A DNA stretch of 64,000 bases from Verrucomicrobiota bacterium (GTDB lineage: Bacteria; Verrucomicrobiota; Verrucomicrobiia; Limisphaerales; SXTU01). The position numbers and the translations under genes are program-made. The notes under the pieces were generated by a model that was not told the origin of the DNA, searched no databases, and saw only the letters and a list, made by a program, of their open reading frames with translations. Shown in pieces: positions 56,401 through 63,207 of this stretch. Within the stretch, counting starts at the first letter, position 1, and each line of letters starts with the position of its first letter. Location of the stretch: NCBI GenBank assembly GCA_016871445.1, contig VHDH01000001.1:1-64000 (forward strand). The letters are read 5' to 3'.

Positions 56401-59318
56401 TCAAGCACAACGACGCTGCGCGCGTGGCTGCAATGATTGAGAGTATCTTCGCCGCGCGCCGCACCGCGCAGACCCTCCCCGGTCAGCCGCCCTTACCCAA
56501 CACGCAAATCAAGCTGGAGCCGGACCCGCTGAACAACTCGCTCGTCGTTTCCGCCAGCAAGGAGAACGTGGAGTTGATTCAGGACTTGCTGAAGAAACTG
56601 GACGCCGAGCCGGCCATCGCGGGCGGCGTGCTAGAGGTGTTCCCGTTGCAGTTCGCGGACGCCACGCGCGTCGGGGCATTACTGACTTCACTCGTGCAGC
56701 AGGGGCTTTACCGGCCCGGCCAGTTACCCGGCGCGCCGCGCGCGACCTCCATGGACAAGCTCGCCGTGACTGTGGACCCGCGCAGCAATTCACTCTTTGT
56801 TAGCGCCAGCCCAGAAACCATGACTGTGGTGCGCGAGGTCATTAAACGCATGGACGTGCAGGAGCAGAACCTGACCGGCGACGTGAAACTCTTTCAACTT
56901 AAGAACGCCCGGGCCAGCACGCTCGCCGCGACACTCACGCAGTTTTTCACCGCCAAGCAGGCCGCTGACACCGCACTCATCGCCAACGCTAATCAGCGCC
57001 GCCTGCCCGCCACCGTTATTGCTGACGACCGCGTGAACACACTGCTCGTGACCGGCGGGAAGGAAGCGTTCGACTTCGTTGAGCGCCTGCTCCCGCAACT
57101 CGATGGCGAGGGGACCTTCAACAAGCTGAATTTCCGCGTGTTCCCGTTGAAGAAGGCCACGGCGCAGAAACTACAAGCGACGTTGCAGCCTATCTTCGCG
57201 AATCGCCCGCCCCGTGTGCGAGGCGAGCCGAACGACCCCATCACCATCATCGCCGATGCGTGGGTAAATGCGTTGCTCGTGGGCGCAAACGTTGAGGACC
57301 TGAGCGCGATCGAGTCACTCATCAACCAACTTGACACCGATCCGATGCCAAACGGACTCGCCATCCATGTCTTCCCGCTGGCCAAGGCGGACGTGCGGAA
57401 GGTGGCGCTGACCGTGCAAGGCTTGTTCCGCGATGGCCCGCCCGGCCAACCCGGCCAACAGACGCAGGTGCAAGTCACGGCGGACGAGCGCATCAACGCG
57501 CTGGTCGTGTCCTGTGGCGAGGTGGACGCCCGGCGCATAGCCGAATTGGTAAAGCGCCTCGACACCGAGCAAGTCGCGCGCGTGGCCGAGATCCGTGTCT
57601 TCCCGCTAAAGCACGCTCGCGCCGAGACGCTTTCAACCATCCTCAACACTGCGTTGAACACCAAGCCCACGCCGCTTTCCGACCAACAAAACCCTAACGC
57701 GCAGTCAGTGCTTCAATTCATCACGCGTTCGAACGAGGGCCGCGAGCTGATCACGGCAGCGTTGAAGGAAGCCGTCTTGATCACGCCTGACCCACGCATG
57801 AATTCGCTCATCGTGAGCGGTCCAGTGGATTACATGGGCCTGCTGGAACAGATCATCAGCCGGCTCGACGCAAGCTCGCCGCAGGAGGCGAAGATTAAAG
57901 TCTTCGCCCTAAAGAACTCCTCTGCCCGCGCCATGGCGGACATTCTCACGCAAATGTTCCGCATGACGGCAACGGCGACGACGGCCAGCCAGCGCACAAT
58001 CCAATACACCCTTGTTCGCCCTGGCGGCACAAATGACGCCGCCAGCGCAACGCTCGGCTCAGCGGAACAGACTTCGCTCACAGTCACCGTGGATCCACGC
58101 ACGAACAGCTTGCTCGTGGGCGGCACGGATCATTACGTCAAGATGGTTGAGCAGATCATTGAGTCGCTCGATACCTCCACGGCGAATGACCGGCGCACAG
58201 AAGTAATTCGTTTGAAAAACACGCAGTCCTCCGACGTGGCAGGCGCGGTCCGTAACTTCCTCGACCAAGAACGCCAACGCGTGACGCAAGTGCTCGGCGC
58301 GGATGCCGTCGGAGCCGCACAGCAGATGCTTGAGCGGGAAGTTGCCGTGGTGGGCGAGACGAACAGCAACACGCTCCTCCTCTCCGCCAGCCCGCGTTAC
58401 TTCACTCAGGTACAAGACTTGATCAAGGAGCTCGATAAGTCCCAGCCGCAGGTGATGATCCAGGTTGTGCTAGCAGAAGTGGCACTGAACGAGGGGCGGG
58501 ATATTGGCTTGGAGTGGAATGTGTCCGGTGGACCGACCTATTCGGCCGGCCTTGGATTGGGTTTAGCGAACGCGGTGAGGAACGGTTTCACGGCTGCGCT
58601 TACAGGCGGTGATACTACCTTTATTCTTAAGGCGTTAAAGGATCAATCCAAGTTAGAAGTCCTGAGCCGGCCGCAGATCGTCACGGCGGACAACAAGCCT
58701 GCGAGTATCAACGTGGGCCAGCGCGTGCCGCTCATCACCGACAGCCGTGTGACTGTGCAGGGCGACACTATCAACTCCTTCCGCTACGAAGACATCGGCG
58801 TTAACCTGACCGTCACGCCCAAGATCAGCCTCGACGGCTTTGTGAAGCTCGAGTTGGGCACGACTAATTCTTCGCTCGCCAGTTCCGACGTTAAGATCAA
58901 TGCGTCCGCTACCGTACCTGTCATCAACCAACGCCGCGCCAACACCACCGTGAGCGTGCAGAATGGCCAGACCATCATCATCGGCGGCCTTATCGGCACA
59001 CAGGAAGACCGCCGCGTGCGCCGTGTGCCGGTGCTCGGCGACATCCCCTACCTTGGCGCAGCGTTCCGCAGCACCAAGATCACGAAAGAGCGGAAAGAGC
59101 TGTTGATCTTCCTCACGCCGCAGATTCTCGCGAACAACAATCAGGATCCGGTGCCGCTGACTGATCCGGCCAATGCGCTGCGCGAACAGATAGACCGTTC
59201 CCGCATCAGCCCAGAACTCAAGCGCAACGAGTTCAACCAGCCAGTGCTGGAGCCAATTTTTCCGGCCCCACCGGCCCCGCCGACTACCCCCAGCGGACGT
59301 AAGCCCACCGGTTCATAA
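47499..59318 (+). CDS. gspD: giant type II secretin (GspD-like) with about 43 tandem N1-like domains
   Basis: One unbroken frame of 3,939 residues; ordinary GspD has 650-750. The start is the ATG at 47499 (MNRTHPPLLALALLVGTFTLAAQ, a signal peptide), 13 bases after the previous gene; the track start at 47382 lies inside that gene. Residues about 58-133 are an N0 domain (FQFDGIPYGDVIERFAQMAG...). Residues about 156-3646 are about 43 tandem N1-like units, each ending D-x-x-x-N-x-L-I-V-x-G then a helix closing with Q-L-D. Residues about 3650-3890 are a canonical secretin domain (VMIQVVLAEVALNEGRDIGLEWN, GVNLTVTPKIS, VPVLGDIPYLGAAFRS, KELLIFLTPQIL). The C-terminus is Pro-rich. It should form the outer-membrane channel of the system encoded upstream, with a very long periplasmic stalk (inference). 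Confidence 0.93.
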   Translation: MNRTHPPLLALALLVGTFTLAAQDAPKAPAVAVPATNAPTKAVTIAPSTAAPASNARNIRFQFDGIPYGDVIERFAQMAGKPLLAGNKPEGTLTYNDPNAYTYGEALDTLNVVLAMKGVMLVENANYLQLVPFKELPSTPLKLLRGAAPVGDVRPGEVVTAVLDAKNVDSKEITDSLTSMLSSAGSMAVLPRGRGIIITDRLANIQRIKTLLATIDIEAPAERMMKTFALQNSSGAIVADLLNRTFGVATAPRRQEFNPNTKAMQILPPDPNEYITAVYDDASRTMVLFGPRERIALAEELIAKFEQREGPSGDVRIYQLQSTKADEIAMIIRQAIPGVAEPKETGSAAATKARVIADSQQNRLIVASPVAGQLEQIDLLISRVDKGTTGNVNTNNAPLRVQSVMLTKVFRPRATEPKDFAQIVTQALTRRDPGGRAGITASVIHDPGSKTVVISGTLGDLQTATEILTQLETGTSQPQALQTRFIEVGTAADAKRLLPLVEELYRNQMSGAGALDSGAHAKLMSDDNGRLIVTASEAHLIRVEELVKQLRGKNGVVMNRQLSIIALKNTKLDAILAGFEKLLSDRMADRRFEGQPKPSVVPDNANNRVLVTATPEQLKEIEQLVQVVDVAPATQRREMVVLPVRAKTPAEIITLATQLLAQMGGAGADPQMEPKLIPDASGKQIILLAAQKDLQRVRELVTQLDTATIQNLARQFRSVELNARSAAELTPLVTQLYQEQLKGQNEPPGGAATVLADAKNNRIMVSGADAEITRVEAIIRQLDPAGRKPARDETRVFRLRAALAAEISGLVEKSLNAQAQTVKVLVDARSNSLILSGEPDAVEAASKVIQQLDTPGDVQPREMRVMELKQGDAAAIAALATPLVTELLKSQRGPEYSPTVKIIADAASNRLIISGPRNELLAVNTIVEQLDQAPEGAGGARVFKLNNATALKVVGVVSNAMVKFDARNQPIRRITVSADPDSNSIVVAGTRQDLKDAENIIQRLDNEGIDPSSLEKPKGMKLVEVRGDADALAALATRIFTAQAGRSALTNLVSITPNGKRLIVLAPEAMLPQIEALVNSLDAKPDELQRELHPIVLKNASATELLPKVTAIYSEQSAGKTQKPATIYADASGTRLNVFGTKQQAEAIQQIADTLAGSAPATRETKLIDLGKLTEAKRVMALALQLYKDQFAANPQLGPADAQMVSDGVSGRVIVSARADQMKAIEDIFKRLELTPAASAARETRMIEVGSANDVARLLPIVQKLYAEQWKDRPETDPADAQIVADPQGGRVIVTGRPEHVKEIEGILQKLGTAKAKPQARETRLFDLTTASATELVTTLKVLYTEDAKARFGAQTPDTLIMADTSANRLIAVGDTVELEAVAGLVKKLDSSAAQSSTARVFKIKSADPAKVAEVLTTALVRFDALGRAQKRVSVSVDAKTRTLIVTGDAKELAAVPTIIEQLDQSLGEQPERKIQTVQLNSTTPNTLLSQARKLYDDQIKTQPELTVSELLVMDDASGSQLILAGSDAQLKLFTRILDDLQKLQVTPGERVTKSFDLGPADEVTRLVPLVRSFYEEKWRTRPLSDPADATFLPDTRNGRVIVTGRTNHLVEIEALLGQLRDGAAMEPRTTRFFDLTSSDAGMLVATLRPLYLEQAKLRPGAPAQNTLILAETNSNRLIVTGTANELSVVEQLVRELDKASPQSAIARIFNLKTADLAQVSEILTNAFVTADRIGRSTKRISVVVDAKNRSLIVTGEVRDLQAVGKLIEQIDASPASTNQVRSMRVFALKGRRATETAPKIRQVFEERARSLPEVGTAGAVIVEDIPGNQLIFVGTEAQLALMQETADVMDKAGTTLGREVRVFPLERNSADAVVVMLNRLFPRQTGTTDREDRMLISAGGDDNTLIVDATRTDLDKVEQLLRVMDASPAGDKTTFHAVRLTKGKAEEVATAVTESFTAKLGRGKLPRTTVTPVNGANTLLINGPNGEVENVLKIIQSLDVEMKGDEVEIRIYKLENGTAKEVSLIIEQLLQGMGRARARAAANVTVDPRANSLIISGTPAHFRVVEKVLPTLDKAPERADRDVQFVWLKKAKAFDVSAKLEALFSERPKGEQPLIEPDVMNNSLTVIAKRADLAQIQDLITRLDEQSKDNSIQVRLRPLDRVVAEQMAKMLQSIYPQMSRGTVRVVEKLDPLKPAATNAPATKAPANAPAAQPQAAVADTNAVPEVVIAVDKNANSLLLSGPASELDNVERIISDLSLNFYSNEAEFRLFPLKDADPIVVARTLNELLRMPPVAVTPQRPGEPVRTVEQPPRITVVAEQRTRSVVVRARPTDFALMESLIKQLDSAGQTAQLDFRSVPLTNAPPEKVLPLVQQLVTQLNLIRPGEPLTVVIDPRSRGLLVVAREAVILQVEKMIQSLDKPAPYIEAEVMVFQLRKANATSLALVLQNMIRPGPQGTQSPEARELQEQIRRLRVLGEDGEAVSLDLTKPIKISADGTGGGNRLLLTSTPDNLKALAAVVELMDTPQITEGVNVRIIKLQHADAATVSTTLQSIFTQGRTLATGPGGPGAQPEGLTGKALVNPVGIGVDARSNTLILSGQNESIELASKLVEDLDKAVDHPVTEVRLFRLKHASAARLLPMLQSVFAEGAPVPGTEGLKTQVTRLRTLREANTPRVTDAAKSRAALAMQADDFSNILIVAARSDMLPLIADVVEQLDIPSASGLETVRIFPLAHADPAAVQKVLADLYAGQRAGTVRNEDKPVITLDDRTGSLIVAGNAKSFAIIEGLLQSLDRQLPFDLRDIRILPLENADANVVAGTLQKLMDARLTQRAQLNKSQADALKVIILADQRSNALLVGGGRDAFDMVQMLAKQLDTPGAALSGRIRLVAVQFADARLLAATLTTLFEQRYSTARATDVQRNKPVILPDPRSNSLLITASQEDNRAIDELLQRLDTRLDNPALQLTVLPLKHNDAARVAAMIESIFAARRTAQTLPGQPPLPNTQIKLEPDPLNNSLVVSASKENVELIQDLLKKLDAEPAIAGGVLEVFPLQFADATRVGALLTSLVQQGLYRPGQLPGAPRATSMDKLAVTVDPRSNSLFVSASPETMTVVREVIKRMDVQEQNLTGDVKLFQLKNARASTLAATLTQFFTAKQAADTALIANANQRRLPATVIADDRVNTLLVTGGKEAFDFVERLLPQLDGEGTFNKLNFRVFPLKKATAQKLQATLQPIFANRPPRVRGEPNDPITIIADAWVNALLVGANVEDLSAIESLINQLDTDPMPNGLAIHVFPLAKADVRKVALTVQGLFRDGPPGQPGQQTQVQVTADERINALVVSCGEVDARRIAELVKRLDTEQVARVAEIRVFPLKHARAETLSTILNTALNTKPTPLSDQQNPNAQSVLQFITRSNEGRELITAALKEAVLITPDPRMNSLIVSGPVDYMGLLEQIISRLDASSPQEAKIKVFALKNSSARAMADILTQMFRMTATATTASQRTIQYTLVRPGGTNDAASATLGSAEQTSLTVTVDPRTNSLLVGGTDHYVKMVEQIIESLDTSTANDRRTEVIRLKNTQSSDVAGAVRNFLDQERQRVTQVLGADAVGAAQQMLEREVAVVGETNSNTLLLSASPRYFTQVQDLIKELDKSQPQVMIQVVLAEVALNEGRDIGLEWNVSGGPTYSAGLGLGLANAVRNGFTAALTGGDTTFILKALKDQSKLEVLSRPQIVTADNKPASINVGQRVPLITDSRVTVQGDTINSFRYEDIGVNLTVTPKISLDGFVKLELGTTNSSLASSDVKINASATVPVINQRRANTTVSVQNGQTIIIGGLIGTQEDRRVRRVPVLGDIPYLGAAFRSTKITKERKELLIFLTPQILANNNQDPVPLTDPANALREQIDRSRISPELKRNEFNQPVLEPIFPAPPAPPTTPSGRKPTGS
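47964..58437 (+). repeat. array of about 43 tandem Secretin_N (N1-like) coding repeats
   Basis: Hand-counted units average about 81 codons. The shared pattern is: a strand of the type R-x-[FI]-x-L; a helix such as A-x-x-L-x-x-x-L-x-x-L/I-[YF]; a variable linker; a strand pair D-x-[RA]-[ST]-N-[SR]-L-I-[VI]-[ST]-G; and a helix ending x-[IL]-[IL]-x-x-L-D. Example second-half cores are VDARSNSLILSG, IADAASNRLIISG, VDPRANSLIISG, LPDPRSNSLLITA and ITPDPRMNSLIVSG. Units are well diverged from each other, so this is an old coding array and not an assembly collapse. The count may be off by one or two because the first units are divergent. Confidence 0.88.
51222..53072 (+). repeat. two copies of a four-domain super-repeat inside the secretin array
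   Basis: Units 15-18 (51222-52148, 309 codons) and 19-22 (52149-53072, 308 codons) match in order, unit by unit. The first units share DPADA ... GRVIVTGR ... EIE; the second share an N-R-L-I strand and helix before ARVF/ARIF; the third share KR(V/I)SV.VDAK...LIVTG. By-eye identity of the first pair is about 40 percent. Unit 11 resembles the third unit type (ITVSADPDSNSIVVAG), and unit 14 resembles the first type (GPADAQMVSDGVSGRVIVSA), so growth was partly by block duplication. Confidence 0.75.
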
Positions 59319-59329
59319 GTTTTCCACCT

Positions 59330-59872
59330 ATGATGGCCCGCTTCTTGCCGCGGCGGCTGCTGCCCGCCGCTCCGCTTCCGCTTTGTTCGGGCGTTTGGTT
59401 GCTGGTGCTGATCTTGGCGCTCGCTGGCGGACCAGGCTGCGGTTCATTACGGCTGGGCGGCGATGATCAAGAAGTGCAGGAATTGCATCTGCTGGTGGCG
59501 CCGGGCGCGTTGCCATCCCTGGCTTCGCCCCGCCCCACCGGCCTTGTGGTGCGGGTGTTCGCCAGCAGCCGCGTACGGGCGAAGGGCCTGCCCATCCGCG
59601 CAGGCACCCTCGAAATCATGGCCTATGACGGGACTATCCCGGACGCCGCATCACCCGCCCGCCCACCCGCACAGCTGTGGGTCTTTCCGGCGGCGAAGCT
59701 CGCGGCCCTCGCCGCTACCAGTTCACTTGGCACCGGCTATGAGTTGGAACTTCCATGGCAGGGGCCGCGTCCGACGGCCGGCCGGCTGGTGATCATGGCC
59801 CGCTTGGTGCCGCCCCGCACCGGCCCCGCGATTTTCACCGCGCCAAGCGTGATCCCCAACGGGCTGAAGTAA
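59330..59872 (+). CDS. small putative lipoprotein next to the secretin, candidate pilotin
   Basis: A 180-residue protein (M59330, or M59333 one codon on) starting 11 bases after the secretin stop. A long hydrophobic signal (GVWLLVLILALAGGPGC) ends in a lipobox-like L-A-G-G-P-G-C. The mature part has strand-like segments (QELHLLVAPGALPSL, GLVVRVFASSRVRAKGLPI, GTLEIMAYDG) and ends with AGRLVIMARLVPPRTGPAIF. I recognise no named family. A lipoprotein at the end of a secretion operon, just after an unusual secretin, is a reasonable pilotin or secretin-chaperone candidate, by position only. Confidence 0.7.
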   Translation: MMARFLPRRLLPAAPLPLCSGVWLLVLILALAGGPGCGSLRLGGDDQEVQELHLLVAPGALPSLASPRPTGLVVRVFASSRVRAKGLPIRAGTLEIMAYDGTIPDAASPARPPAQLWVFPAAKLAALAATSSLGTGYELELPWQGPRPTAGRLVIMARLVPPRTGPAIFTAPSVIPNGLK

Positions 59873-59977
59873 CCGCGAACTGGCCTAGATCAGCGTGATG
59901 CAGATAGGAGCTTAGTCGGCCTTTTTTGGCGAGGTCCTCCTTTACGGCGATCATTGAGTCTTCACGAGAGCCCGACT

Positions 59978-60337
59978 TTAACGTGCAGCGCAAGCTTTTA
60001 GGGTTTCCAACGGAACGAACTCAAGCGCGTGCAGGTGCGTAGCTTCGAGGACAACAGGCGGAGCTTTCCCGGCGTTGAACGCTTCAACCCAACGCGTGAC
60101 GCAGAGGCACCAGCGATCTCCGGGTTTCAATCCGGGGAAATCGTATTCTGGCACGGGCGTGGAGAGGTCATTACCGCGTGCGCGAGTGAAGGCGAGAAAC
60201 TCTACCGTCATCACTGCACAAACGGTGTGCAACCCCCGATCCTCCGGACCAGTTCGGCAGTAACCGTCGCGATAGAAGCCAGTGCACGGGACAGTGCCGC
60301 AACACTGCAGAGGTTGACTGAGGACATTGCTGGGCAT
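59978..60337 (-). CDS. DUF2237 family protein
   Basis: A 119-residue soluble protein from the ATG at 60337 (MPSNVLSQPLQCCG); the track start at 60385 adds 16 residues that are not expected. The family pattern is clear: N-V-x-G-x-P-L-x-x-C-type start, PCTGFYRDGYCRTGPEDRGLHTVCA, and TEFLxFTxxxGNDLSTP-like segment VEFLAFTRARGNDLSTPVPEYDFPGLKPGDRWCLC. Several cysteines are conserved. Members are widespread, small, and without an experimentally defined role. No operon partners. Confidence 0.88.
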   Translation of the reverse strand: MPSNVLSQPLQCCGTVPCTGFYRDGYCRTGPEDRGLHTVCAVMTVEFLAFTRARGNDLSTPVPEYDFPGLKPGDRWCLCVTRWVEAFNAGKAPPVVLEATHLHALEFVPLETLKACAAR

Positions 60338-60723
60338 ACTTGAGGTAGTAATTTTTTGCAACCGGCGGCGTTCAAATGAATCCATTTACGTCTGACTGCA
60401 AGCTGGAGTTACATTGATGCTGAGGAAATGCCAGGCGGTTGGAACAGAGGTTGGTATTTTCCCAAGCAAGTTTGAACCGCGCGGTGGTGTAAATTTATTT
60501 ACATTGGCAAGTTGCTCCTGACCGGCTGACCTCGATGCACTAGGGCATCTTTTTTGATCCACAGCGGCTGTGTTAAATGTGCGTGGCAAAAGTACGCCCG
60601 TGCGGGACATTTTAGCTTCGTGGCACTTCAATTCAAGATCCGAACCGGGTGAGCATAAGTGTGGAAATGAAATTTCAGGAGATTTACGACGGGTTGATAT
60701 GAGTGTTAGGGTAACTCATTCGC
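60338..60723. other. intergenic region between divergent DUF2237 and MOSC genes
   Basis: This is 386 bases, more AT-rich than the surrounding genes, and should hold promoters for both neighbours. A perfect inverted repeat gtaaat-tt-atttac lies at 60489-60502 and may be an operator. No gene or RNA element was recognised; the short ORFs here look like chance. Confidence 0.5.
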
Positions 60724-61314
60724 GTGAACGAAATTACTGCCCGCATCGAATCTGTGCTCGGCGAATCCGCGCGCCACTTAACTACCGCCGCGCTGGAAGC
60801 TGGTCTGCACGCGCTGCCGACGGCACCAAAAGATACCGGGCGGCTCATGGGTATTGTGCGCCGACCGACCAAAGACGCGCGGGAACTCCTTTCTTATGCG
60901 CGGCTCTCGCCAGAGGCTGGCTTGCCGGGCGACAACTGGAGCCAAAAGCCCGCGCCTGACCCCACCGCGCAGCTCACGGTTATGCAGACTGGGGTGGCGG
61001 AGTTGATTGCCAACGGCCAATCGCTCGCGCTTTTCGGCGACAACCTATTCGTGGACCTTGACCTCTCGGTGGCCAACCTGCCCGTTGGCTCGCGTTTACG
61101 CGTGGGCGCGGCAGTGGTGGAAGTGACACCGATGCCGCATGACGGCTGCCGCAAGTTCAAGGCGCGCTTCGGGAACGACGCCTTGCACTTCGTGAACGCC
61201 AAGCCCACGCGCTCATTAAACCTGCGTGGCATTTATTGGCGCGTGATCGAGGCGGGTGACATTGAAGTCGGCTCGCTTGTCCAGGTTCTCTCGCGGCCCG
61301 CACCGGCTCAATGA
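60724..61314 (+). CDS. MOSC domain-containing protein
   Basis: A 196-residue protein starting at a GTG. The MOSC hallmarks are visible: IVRRPTKDARELL, LPGDNWSQKP, LFGDNLFVDLDLSVANLPVGSRLRVG, and the cysteine segment VTPMPHDGCRKFKARFG with LRGIYWRVIEAGDIEVGS at the end. MOSC domains bind a molybdenum cofactor sulfur or act in sulfur transfer and detoxification of N-hydroxylated compounds. This is a stand-alone, small version. The next gene starts 79 bases downstream. Confidence 0.9.
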   Translation: MNEITARIESVLGESARHLTTAALEAGLHALPTAPKDTGRLMGIVRRPTKDARELLSYARLSPEAGLPGDNWSQKPAPDPTAQLTVMQTGVAELIANGQSLALFGDNLFVDLDLSVANLPVGSRLRVGAAVVEVTPMPHDGCRKFKARFGNDALHFVNAKPTRSLNLRGIYWRVIEAGDIEVGSLVQVLSRPAPAQ

Positions 61315-61393
61315 GCACCCCGGCTGCCTCGCACTGGCAACGCTGGGTTTGCCTGCTCGCCGCCCATGTGCCATAACCGCCGTGCACACACTT

Positions 61394-62176
61394 ATGAAAT
61401 TGCTCACACCCCGTCTCTTCCACGTCCTGCTCGCCGCCTCTGTCACCCTGTCCGTTGCCGCCGCCGATGCGAACCTTGGTGTCGGGGCCAAGCCCGTCAC
61501 CGGCGCGGAGGTCATCCTTGACGGTTCACGCGAGATGCTCGACGCGAAGTGGACCTACTGGCAGGGACCACGCTTCGCCTCCTCGATGCCCATCAAATGG
61601 AAGATCGTTGAAGACCCTGTGGACAAGGGAAAAACCGTGGTGCAGACCGATGATCCCGTGGCCGCCGGCGGCAAATACGGCACCGCCGACATTGTGACCA
61701 AGAAGCCCTACCGCGACTTTCGCCTGCACATCGAGTTCTGCGTCATGAACCCGCGCGGCAACAGCGGCGTGTATCTCCAGAATCGTTACGAAATCCAAAT
61801 CATGGAAGGCGACAAAACCAAGCACGGCATGGGCGCGGTCATCAACGAGACCGAGTCGCCGTATCACGCGTTCGCTGGCCTCGGGAAATGGAACAGCTAC
61901 GACATCGTCTTCCGCGCCGCGCGCTTCAAGGACGGCCAACGCGTCGAAAAAGCAATGGTGACGATGTATTTCAACGGCCAGAAAGTTCACAAAAACGTTG
62001 AGATCAATCAGGTCTGGGGCGGGGCGAACTCCGGCGTGGACGGCGGCAACGACAAGGGCAAGGGCATCACCGACTCGCCGCAGGGCCTCAAGCTCCAGTG
62101 CGAGGGCCACGACGTGCGTTACCGCAACACGTGGATCAAGGAGCTCGATCTCAAGGAAGCGAGCACGGATTTCTGA
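61394..62176 (+). CDS. exported DUF1080 / 3-keto-disaccharide hydrolase family protein
   Basis: A 260-residue protein from the ATG at 61394 with a signal peptide (LLTPRLFHVLLAASVTLSVAAADA). The track start at 61256 lies inside the MOSC gene. The concanavalin-like body has the typical DFRLHIEFCVMNPRGNSGVYLQNRYEIQI, WNSYDIVFRAARF and a closing LQCEGHDVRYRNTWIKEL. Family members are abundant in Verrucomicrobia and Planctomycetes and include 3-keto-glycoside hydrolases. Only 2 bases separate it from the TTG start of the amidase gene. Confidence 0.9.
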   Translation: MKLLTPRLFHVLLAASVTLSVAAADANLGVGAKPVTGAEVILDGSREMLDAKWTYWQGPRFASSMPIKWKIVEDPVDKGKTVVQTDDPVAAGGKYGTADIVTKKPYRDFRLHIEFCVMNPRGNSGVYLQNRYEIQIMEGDKTKHGMGAVINETESPYHAFAGLGKWNSYDIVFRAARFKDGQRVEKAMVTMYFNGQKVHKNVEINQVWGGANSGVDGGNDKGKGITDSPQGLKLQCEGHDVRYRNTWIKELDLKEASTDF

Positions 62177-62178
62177 TC

Positions 62179-63207
62179 TTGAGCGCGCTGCAGCATCAAT
62201 CGCCCAACCGGGAAACGATCGAGCGGCTTGCTTGGGTTGGCCTAGTCATTGTTCTCCTCACCGGTTGCACGAACCCCCGCCCGGGCGCGTTGCTCAAACG
62301 TACGGGCGATGAGATCATCGCCGCTGGGCAACTTTTTCACACCGGCACGCGCGTCGTCACTTGGATGGATTCGCGCGGCTATGATGCCTACCGTTGCGAG
62401 CGCCGCTTCGCGCCGTTCGACCAGTCTTCGTGGGAAACCTCGAAGGTTGCCGTGGCAGCGTTAAAAACGCCGAACCGCTACGGCCTGCGCAAGGACGGCC
62501 TCACGGAAGCCCAAGTCGAGCAGGTGCGCGGTGGCGGATGGAACCTCGCGCTGCTGCGCGACCAGGTAGATCAATTCGTCCTGCACTTTGACGCCTCGGG
62601 CACGAGCCGCAACTGCTTCAAGGTGCTGCATGACCACCGCTGCCTGAGCGTCCACTTCATGCTCGACCTCGATGGCACGATCTACCAAACGCTCGACCTC
62701 AAGGAACGCGCGTGGCACGCGACCACCTCGAATACCCGCAGCATTGGCATCGAGATCGCGAACATCGGCGCGTTCGCCCCCGGCCAGCAGCGCATGTTCG
62801 AAGAGTGGTACCAGCGTGACGACACCGGTTGGCCGCGCGTGGTCATTCCCTCGCGCTTCGGCGAGAGCGGCATCCTCACGCCGAACTTCATTGCCCGCCC
62901 GGCGCGAAGGGAACCCGTGCTTGGCCCGGTGCAGGGCCGGCAACTTCAGCAATACGACTTCACTCCCGAGCAATACGCCGCGCTGGCGAAGCTCACCGCC
63001 GCCCTCTGCAAAGTCTTCCCCAAAATCCGCTGCGACTACCCGAAGGACGCAACGGGTAAGCTCATCACGCGCAAGCTGCCCGACGACCAGCTCGGCGCTT
63101 ACCAAGGCATCCTCGGCCACTATCACATCCAGACTAACAAAGTGGACCCGGGGCCGGCATTCCAGTGGGAAGAACTCATTGGCCGGGCGAGAAAGCTGAT
63201 GAAATGA
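62179..63207 (+). CDS. N-acetylmuramoyl-L-alanine amidase (Amidase_2) lipoprotein
   Basis: A 342-residue protein if started at the TTG at 62179, just after the previous stop. The track start at 62098 overlaps the DUF1080 gene. The N-terminus has a hydrophobic segment and lipobox (VLLTGC, Cys about residue 29). The amidase domain carries DQFVLHFDASGTSRNCF, SVHFMLDLDGTIYQTLDLKERAWHATTSNTRSIGIEIANIG, with zinc-ligand His residues in the usual places (first His, and His of WHA). It would cleave the peptide stem from muramic acid during cell-wall turnover or recycling. Confidence 0.88.
   Translation: MSALQHQSPNRETIERLAWVGLVIVLLTGCTNPRPGALLKRTGDEIIAAGQLFHTGTRVVTWMDSRGYDAYRCERRFAPFDQSSWETSKVAVAALKTPNRYGLRKDGLTEAQVEQVRGGGWNLALLRDQVDQFVLHFDASGTSRNCFKVLHDHRCLSVHFMLDLDGTIYQTLDLKERAWHATTSNTRSIGIEIANIGAFAPGQQRMFEEWYQRDDTGWPRVVIPSRFGESGILTPNFIARPARREPVLGPVQGRQLQQYDFTPEQYAALAKLTAALCKVFPKIRCDYPKDATGKLITRKLPDDQLGAYQGILGHYHIQTNKVDPGPAFQWEELIGRARKLMK

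Noticed and set aside
47499-59318. Giant ORF as an assembly or repeat-collapse artefact
   Set aside because: Units are strongly diverged (about 40 percent identity even in the best block pair by eye), so reads would not collapse or expand; no stop or frameshift occurs in 11.8 kb.
47499-59318. Giant ORF as an adhesin or polyketide-type modular protein
   Set aside because: The units are N1-type secretin domains and the C-terminus is a canonical secretin channel; its place in the gsp operon agrees.
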